Below are positions 28,431 to 33,207 of a DNA stretch of 33,207 nt, one piece after another (the first letter of the stretch is position 1; each line of letters starts with the position of its first letter). The translations under genes and the position numbers were made by a program. This stretch comes from Azotobacter paspali (GTDB lineage: Bacteria > Pseudomonadota > Gammaproteobacteria > Pseudomonadales > Pseudomonadaceae). The notes under the pieces are model-generated. The model saw only the letters and a program-made list of their open reading frames with translations. It was not told where the DNA came from and did no database searches. The stretch lies in the NCBI RefSeq assembly GCF_042434745.1, contig NZ_JBHLSS010000094.1, one strand, 5' to 3'.

Positions 28431-31400
28431 TGGGAAAGGCGGTCAAGTCCATTGCTGCCGTTGCGGCCGGCGCCGTTATTGGATTTGCCACGGGGGGTAT
28501 TGCCGGTGCACTGATAGGCGGGGCGCTAGCGCTTGGGGTGAGCGGCGGGCTGGGGGTAAAGGCAGCAAAGCTCGACAGCGCGAGCAGCGAGCCGTCATCG
28601 CAAACTCTGCGTTCCTCGAAAGCGGCTGCGCGCTACATTGTTGGCCGCGCGAGTACCGGCGGCGTGCTGTCCTGGGCGCAAGAGCAATCCGGTGGCCAGA
28701 CTGATGGAGAATGGTTGCACCTCGTCTACGTGCTGAGCGAGGGGGCCATCGAAGCGGTCGACGAGATCTACCTCAACGAGGAACTGATCTCTACCTATGG
28801 CGCAGACGCTACATATGAGGTCGTCATCGACCCGACGGCGCCCAATGCGTTCCTGCTGGAAAACTGTGCCGATTGGAGGGACTCGCAAATTGGGGCAGGA
28901 CTGTCCTGGGTGCGCATCTCGCTCAAGTACAGCAGCGAAAAATTCCCGTCGGGCATCCCTGATGCGCGCTTCGTCGTTCGCGGCCGGACGGACATTTACG
29001 ACCCGCGCACTGATACCTACGGGTACAGCAACAATGCTGCACTCTGCATCCTCTGGTATCTTCGCCGCCGCCTGGGCGTGCCAGATGACGAGATCGTCAT
29101 GGAGACTTTCGCGGCGGCGGCGAACGTCAGCGACGAAATCGTGACGAATCCAGACGACGAGACGACCAGCGCCCGTTACACGCTGGGCGCCGTGATCGGT
29201 GCGGATGAGCGCAAGGACTCCGTGCTCGGGAAGCTCCTCGATGCTTGCGCGGGCAACTTGATCCGCGTAGGTGGTCGATGGATGCTGCAGGTCGGCGCCT
29301 ATTACGGTCCGTACGACTACACGATCACCGAGGACATGGTGATCGGCACGGTATCCGGAACGACCGAGGTCGACAACGATGGCGCTATCAACACGGTGGC
29401 CGGGACATTCGTCGACCCTGATTCTTCGTGGGCGGAGACCGACTATCCGACCGTGCAGATCGCGGAGTGGGTCGATGAAGACGGCGCAGAACTGTCCGAA
29501 TCGCTCGACCTGGGCTATGTGAGCAACGTCTACCAGGCGCAGCGGCTGGCTAATATCAAGCTGCGCCGCATGCGGAACGGCGGCGAGATCACCCTGCCGC
29601 TTAACTTCAACGGCTACAACTGCCGCCCCGGCAGGGTTGTGCATGTGAATCTGCCGTCGCTCAACATCGTCGGCGAGATGATCGTCTCGGACTGGTCTAT
29701 GAGCGCGACCGACGCCTGCAACGTGACGCTTGAGGCCTACGATGCGGAAATATTCGACGACGCTGTCGGTGTCGCCTACAGCCCGCTTGGGTTTATCAGC
29801 CTCCCTGCGGGCGGTGTAGCTGTGCCTACCGGGGTGACCTGGACGCCTTCTAGCAATGCGGAGGTTTGCCAGGGAATCCTGAGCTGGACTCCCCCATACG
29901 GGACGATCAGCTACTACGGCGTAGTGATCCATGACAGTTATGGTGATGCCGTACAGACCTACCAAGTGCCGGCGGCGGCTAACTCATGCCAGGTACAGGG
30001 GCTGCAGGCAGGAAGCTATACCATGTCCGTGTTTGCTCGGACAGATTCTGGAAAATCTGCCGAATCCACTATCAGTGTCGTCATCGCTGGGCCGCCACAG
30101 CCGCAATCTGTAAGCGTGCTGGAGGGGTTCGATTCGATCACCATCATCCCATTCAACGCCAATAGCCTTAACGGCGGAACGTATCAGTATTACTACGCAC
30201 TGAATCAAGTAACCACCCCCGAGAATGAGGCTATTTACCTTGGGCGTGGTGGCTCATTCACGCACAACGGACTGGCATTCAACACGACGTATCACTACTA
30301 CGTCCGCTCGATAAACGCCTACGGCGTCAGCGGGTTCTACCACGTCTCGGCGACAACAGACAGCAGCGCAGAAAACATCCTGCAACTGCTAGCAGGCCAG
30401 ATCGCAGAGACCGAGTTGGCGGCCGAGCTTGCGTCCGTGATCGATCTGATCACAGCCCCGGCAAGCACTTCCGGATCTGTCGATGCGCGGATCTTGACGG
30501 CACGCAGTGCGCTTGAGGCGCAGATCAATACGATCAGTGCACAACTGGCTGATATCACAACTGCGCCGGACTATGACAATGCGGAGACATATGCCGCTGG
30601 CGACCTAGTGAAATACAACGGCGGCCTGTACAGCGCGCTGCAGGCCACCACCGGCAACCTGCCGAGCGATCCGGCGTATTGGGAAAAAATCGGCGACTAC
30701 GCCAGCTTGGGCGAAGCGGTCAGTGCGCTTGCTGTTGAGCTTGACGAGCTGACTACCCGCGTGCAGTCCGACGAGGCCGGCCTCGCAGCCGAAGCTGAAC
30801 GTGTCGACGGCATTTTCGCCCAGATCAACCCGCCGATGTCTGGCGAAACCGGATGGTATGCAGGCAGCGAGACTGTGCTGGCAGGCGTTTGGTCGGAGCA
30901 GTACGCCCGGGCGAGCGATGACGGAGCGCTGTCGAGTCGCATTGATACAGTGCTTGCCCAGGCGCAGGGCAATGCCGCTGCGATCACGGCCGAGGCAACG
31001 TCGCGAGCCACCGCCGACAGTGCTCTTGCACAGCAGATCACGACGCTGACGGCAACTGTTGAGGGGGATATCACAGCTGCGATTCAGTCTGAAGCCACGG
31101 CCCGGGCATCAGCCGACGGCGCACTATCAAGCCGAATCGATACAGTGGAGGCCACGGCCGGAAGCAACACAGCTGCGATTCAGCAGACCAGCCAAGCCCT
31201 GGCCGACCTCAACGGCGCACTGTCGAGCCGCATCGACACAGTAGAGGCCACGGCTGGCAGCAACACAGCGGCGATCCAGCAGACCAGCCAAGCCCTGGCC
31301 GGCCTCGACGGAGAGCTGTCGGCGATGTGGTCGGTCAAGTTGCAGGTGATGCAGGACGGGACATACTACGCTGCCGGCATGGGTCTCGGCATCGAGAACA

Positions 31401-31744
31401 CGCCGGCAGGGATGCAGACGCAGGTACTGTTTCAAGCAGATCGTTTCGCTGTGATCAACATCGCAAATGGTGCGATATCGACGCCATTTGTAATCCAGGG
31501 CGGCCAAGTTTTTATAAACTCGGCAGTGATAGGCGACGGCACAATCGATATGGCCAAGATCGCCACGGCCCTGCAGTCGACGAACTATATAGCCGGGCAG
31601 CAGGGGTGGAGATTGGGCAAGGACGGGAGTTTCGAGATAAACGGCACAATTGCCGGGAGCGGCCGCACTGTAATCACAAACAGCGGAGTCAAGGTATATG
31701 ACTCTAATGACGTGCTTCGCGTGGAGTTGGGAGAGCTTGAATGA
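28430..31744 (+). CDS. Central tail fibre / tail tip protein J-like
   Basis: A 1104-residue protein. Residues 5-45 are hydrophobic/Ala-Gly rich; a hub-like core follows (SSEPSSQTLRSSKAAARYIVG, NNAALCILWYLRRRLGVPDDEIV, RLANIKLRRMRNGGEI). A fibronectin-III-type domain lies at about 465-560 (VCQGILSWTPPYGTISYYGV). At 713-755 a CBM5/12-like patch carries AETYAAGDLVKYNGGLYSAL and PAYWEKIG. Residues 897-960 are a tandem duplication, and the end carries a DUF1983-like tip (YIAGQQGWRLGKDGSFEING). The protein binds the host surface. ATG 28430 has GGAGGG upstream and overlaps the previous TAA. Confidence 0.9.
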   Translation: MGKAVKSIAAVAAGAVIGFATGGIAGALIGGALALGVSGGLGVKAAKLDSASSEPSSQTLRSSKAAARYIVGRASTGGVLSWAQEQSGGQTDGEWLHLVYVLSEGAIEAVDEIYLNEELISTYGADATYEVVIDPTAPNAFLLENCADWRDSQIGAGLSWVRISLKYSSEKFPSGIPDARFVVRGRTDIYDPRTDTYGYSNNAALCILWYLRRRLGVPDDEIVMETFAAAANVSDEIVTNPDDETTSARYTLGAVIGADERKDSVLGKLLDACAGNLIRVGGRWMLQVGAYYGPYDYTITEDMVIGTVSGTTEVDNDGAINTVAGTFVDPDSSWAETDYPTVQIAEWVDEDGAELSESLDLGYVSNVYQAQRLANIKLRRMRNGGEITLPLNFNGYNCRPGRVVHVNLPSLNIVGEMIVSDWSMSATDACNVTLEAYDAEIFDDAVGVAYSPLGFISLPAGGVAVPTGVTWTPSSNAEVCQGILSWTPPYGTISYYGVVIHDSYGDAVQTYQVPAAANSCQVQGLQAGSYTMSVFARTDSGKSAESTISVVIAGPPQPQSVSVLEGFDSITIIPFNANSLNGGTYQYYYALNQVTTPENEAIYLGRGGSFTHNGLAFNTTYHYYVRSINAYGVSGFYHVSATTDSSAENILQLLAGQIAETELAAELASVIDLITAPASTSGSVDARILTARSALEAQINTISAQLADITTAPDYDNAETYAAGDLVKYNGGLYSALQATTGNLPSDPAYWEKIGDYASLGEAVSALAVELDELTTRVQSDEAGLAAEAERVDGIFAQINPPMSGETGWYAGSETVLAGVWSEQYARASDDGALSSRIDTVLAQAQGNAAAITAEATSRATADSALAQQITTLTATVEGDITAAIQSEATARASADGALSSRIDTVEATAGSNTAAIQQTSQALADLNGALSSRIDTVEATAGSNTAAIQQTSQALAGLDGELSAMWSVKLQVMQDGTYYAAGMGLGIENTPAGMQTQVLFQADRFAVINIANGAISTPFVIQGGQVFINSAVIGDGTIDMAKIATALQSTNYIAGQQGWRLGKDGSFEINGTIAGSGRTVITNSGVKVYDSNDVLRVELGELE
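31118..31309 (+). repeat. Tandem 96-bp duplication in the J-like gene
   Basis: Two near-identical 96-bp units (31118-31213 and 31214-31309), 32 residues each, around SSRIDTVEATAGSNTAAIQQ followed by TSQALA. A diverged third copy is visible from about 30928 (ALSSRIDTVLAQAQGNAAAI). It is a coiled-coil stalk that can lengthen by unequal recombination. Confidence 0.85.
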
Positions 31745-32094
31745 CTTTCGGCTTGCGCGTAAGAGATGAGTCAGGCGCGATAATTCTGGATAACGAGGAC
31801 TTCACGTATGAGGTCATATTCAACACTACGCTAGACTGGACAGGTACGGCTGGCCAGGCGTTGACGCAGACGTATACGATTGACGGATTCGATCCGGAGA
31901 CGTGCGTCTTCGTTATCTTCCTTGAAACTCCAGGGGCATATAATCCTGCTAGTGGATACAACTACCCAGGAATACCGTATATGTATCCGCCCTCCGGTAA
32001 TCAGATTACAATTAGAAGCGCCACACCAAACAATACTCAGAATCCGACATATGCCGCAGGGCTATATCGGATCATGGCCTTCAGGATGCTTTGA
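31741..32094 (+). CDS. Tail tip accessory protein with FGLRVRD motif
   Basis: A 117-residue beta-rich protein, MTFGLRVRDESGAIILDNED at the N-terminus, with many Tyr/Pro in the second half. The same FGxRxR start returns in the next protein and again inside it. The position after J suggests a distal fibre or tip component. GGGAG ribosome site; ATGA overlap with J. Confidence 0.65.
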   Translation: MTFGLRVRDESGAIILDNEDFTYEVIFNTTLDWTGTAGQALTQTYTIDGFDPETCVFVIFLETPGAYNPASGYNYPGIPYMYPPSGNQITIRSATPNNTQNPTYAAGLYRIMAFRML

Positions 32095-32753
32095 TGTTTG
32101 GATTCCGCGCGCGTAACAATAACGGTGTGATTCAGGTCTCGGCTGATCGCCCCTATTTAAGCTTGCACGAAAAGGGCACCGTCAACATAGGGTCCGCATA
32201 CAACACACTCATCAACTTCTCAGTCCCCTGCACAACAGTGCAGCCTCCCCTGATTTTCTTCAGGTCCGTGTGGAACAGCCAGGGGGAGGGCTTGACGCTT
32301 AAATGCGGCGTTGTCGGATCGCCAGGAAACTGGACTGGATTTCGTCTCATCAACGCGAACACCACACAGCTCAGCATTTCGGACTGGTTCGCCGCCGTAT
32401 GGTCTCCGCTGCAAGCGGCCGGGCCTTTTGGGATGAGGGTCAGAGACGCCAGTGGCACCGTTTGTTTTCATTCGTCAAGCCAACTGATCAAGTTCAGCCG
32501 ATTTATAACGACTTGGACTTATATTTCAGGAAACTCTAATATATCAACATATACTAGCGGTCAGACACTTGCGTCAGATGAGTATGCTCTAGTTAGTCAG
32601 TGTCACTCGCATAGCATATCAACAAGGGCATCCACAAATATGCACATAGGCGTAACCGTAACGGCTGCCGGTGTAATTGGTCTTGTAACCAATCCGTCAA
32701 CCGGAAGTTTGGGTCTTGGATACTTTCCTGTATTGCTGGCAAAGATTAGCTGA
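32094..32753 (+). CDS. Tail tip/fibre protein with two FGxRxR motifs
   Basis: A 219-residue beta-rich protein. It starts MFGFRARNNNGVIQVSADR and repeats the same motif internally at about 111-122 (FGMRVRDASGTV), so it may be a fused or duplicated form of the preceding protein. The C-terminal third is rich in Ser/Thr and is AT-rich in DNA. ATG overlaps the previous TGA (TGATG). A terminator follows. Confidence 0.65.
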   Translation: MFGFRARNNNGVIQVSADRPYLSLHEKGTVNIGSAYNTLINFSVPCTTVQPPLIFFRSVWNSQGEGLTLKCGVVGSPGNWTGFRLINANTTQLSISDWFAAVWSPLQAAGPFGMRVRDASGTVCFHSSSQLIKFSRFITTWTYISGNSNISTYTSGQTLASDEYALVSQCHSHSISTRASTNMHIGVTVTAAGVIGLVTNPSTGSLGLGYFPVLLAKIS

Positions 32754-32775
32754 TATTTATTGATTCATTAATAGC

Positions 32776-32797
32776 CCCGCCGCATGGCGGGTTTTTT
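32776..32797 (+). terminator. Terminator before the alginate lyase gene
   Basis: CCCGCC (32776-32781) pairs with GGCGGG (32786-32791), loop GCAT, followed by TTTTTT. The stem ends 22 nt before the next ATG, with the AAGGAG ribosome site in between. Confidence 0.8.
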
Positions 32798-32813
32798 CGT
32801 TCAAGGAGACACT

Positions 32814-33207
32814 ATGACCGGCATCGATCTTTCGCGCTGGAACCTAACTATCCCCACCGGCAAAATCGTCCAGACGAATGACCTGCAGACCCACAAATCG
32901 CAGTATTTCATCCACACGGCCGAGTTCACTCGCTTCGTCGTCCCGCACGGCTTCGACGGTGCCGGCACCACGCCGAACAGCAAATACCTGCGCAGCGAGC
33001 TACGCGAGACGCTGCCGAACGGCGCCGACAACGAAGCAAACTGGAAGATCGGCAGCGCGCCACTGCATGCCCTTGTCGCCACTTGCCAAATCGACTCTTT
33101 TGCTGCCTCCGGCAAAATGATCGTCGGGCAAATACATGGCGAGGGCGACAAGCCGCCGATGAAGTTGCAGGCGACCCGCATCGCCGGCACCAACACTTTC
33201 GAGCTTT
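32814..33207 (+). CDS. Polysaccharide lyase family 7 (alginate lyase-like), 3' end outside window
   Basis: The first 131 residues are visible. IDLSRWNLTIPTG is the usual opening of PL7/Alginate_lyase2 enzymes; YLRSELRE (58-65) contains the R(S/T)ExR active-site strand, and IVGQIHG (103-109) the QIH catalytic/neutralising motif. The third signature (YxxGxYxQ) would lie beyond the window edge. PL7 enzymes cut alginate by beta-elimination. No signal peptide is seen, so a virion-borne depolymerase or lysis-released enzyme is more likely than a secreted one. It has its own terminator and AAGGAG upstream, and sits just after the tail-tip genes. Confidence 0.85.
   Translation, partial: MTGIDLSRWNLTIPTGKIVQTNDLQTHKSQYFIHTAEFTRFVVPHGFDGAGTTPNSKYLRSELRETLPNGADNEANWKIGSAPLHALVATCQIDSFAASGKMIVGQIHGEGDKPPMKLQATRIAGTNTFEL

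Noticed and set aside
28595..29965. A 456-codon open frame on the minus strand inside the J-like gene
   Set aside because: It is a frame shadow caused by GC-rich third positions of the J-like gene. Its sequence has no recognisable domain and no ribosome site, and the plus-strand protein is clearly real.
31118..31309. The tandem repeats as a CRISPR array
   Set aside because: They are direct 96-bp in-frame coding duplications without spacers of different sequence.

Overview
The window is the late (packaging, head and tail) half of a temperate siphovirus with HK97/lambda-type morphogenesis genes. The host is most likely a Pseudomonas-like gammaproteobacterium. This rests on the moderately high GC content, strong GGAG ribosome sites, a pyocin-knob tail fibre, Bro-N/Rha/KilA-N/HigA accessory genes of the kind common in pseudomonad prophages, and an alginate lyase gene. 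I see no integrase, attachment site, tRNA or CRISPR array, so I cannot say whether this is a free phage or a prophage.

Layout. At 1-373 lie the end of a small membrane protein (possibly a holin) and two small overlapping genes. At 366-2910 are the HNH nuclease, a candidate cos region, and the small and large terminase subunits. The head block (2972-10122) has a fused prohead protease/major capsid protein with a strong internal start, a small AT-hook protein, the portal (placed after the capsid), a repetitive fibre-like protein, an SGNH hydrolase, and two head-tail connector proteins. Three sugar/modification-type genes follow (10287-12224): MptE/DUF115-like, GT9-like and SAM methyltransferase. 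Next are the gp10-like and DUF3168 tail-completion genes, a KilA-N gene bracketed by terminators, the tail tube, and the tail assembly chaperones. The chaperones carry a textbook -1 frameshift signal: slippery A AAA AAC, a 5-nt spacer and a perfect 10-bp stem.

From 15307 to about 23350 the tail operon is interrupted. First come a pyocin-knob tail fibre and two small companions. An island of regulatory and accessory genes on both strands follows. It contains a P22 immI-like unit (Mnt-like repressor divergent from an Arc-like repressor plus antirepressor, over a row of GGACC/GGTCC operators), a DnaQ-BRCT exonuclease, a Rha protein, a DprA-like/phosphoribosyltransferase/HigA-like three-gene cassette with its own operator-like palindrome, and a second Bro-N antirepressor on the minus strand. 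The two Bro-N genes share a perfect 72-bp inverted repeat. Inversion across it would exchange their C-terminal halves and flip the DprA cassette.

Tail genes resume at 23499: tape measure, small genes (one antisense), tail-tip proteins, an NlpC-like protein, a J-like central fibre with tandem repeats, and two fibre-tip proteins sharing an FGxRxR motif. The window ends inside a polysaccharide lyase family 7 (alginate lyase-like) gene. Several module boundaries share one design: a GC-rich terminator hairpin whose T-tract runs within about 18-24 nt into the ribosome site of the next gene. This implies antiterminated late transcription and marks the joints where cargo genes sit. The best candidates for something undescribed are the DprA-PRTase-HigA cassette with its invertible antirepressor frame, the modification triad, and the alginate lyase.
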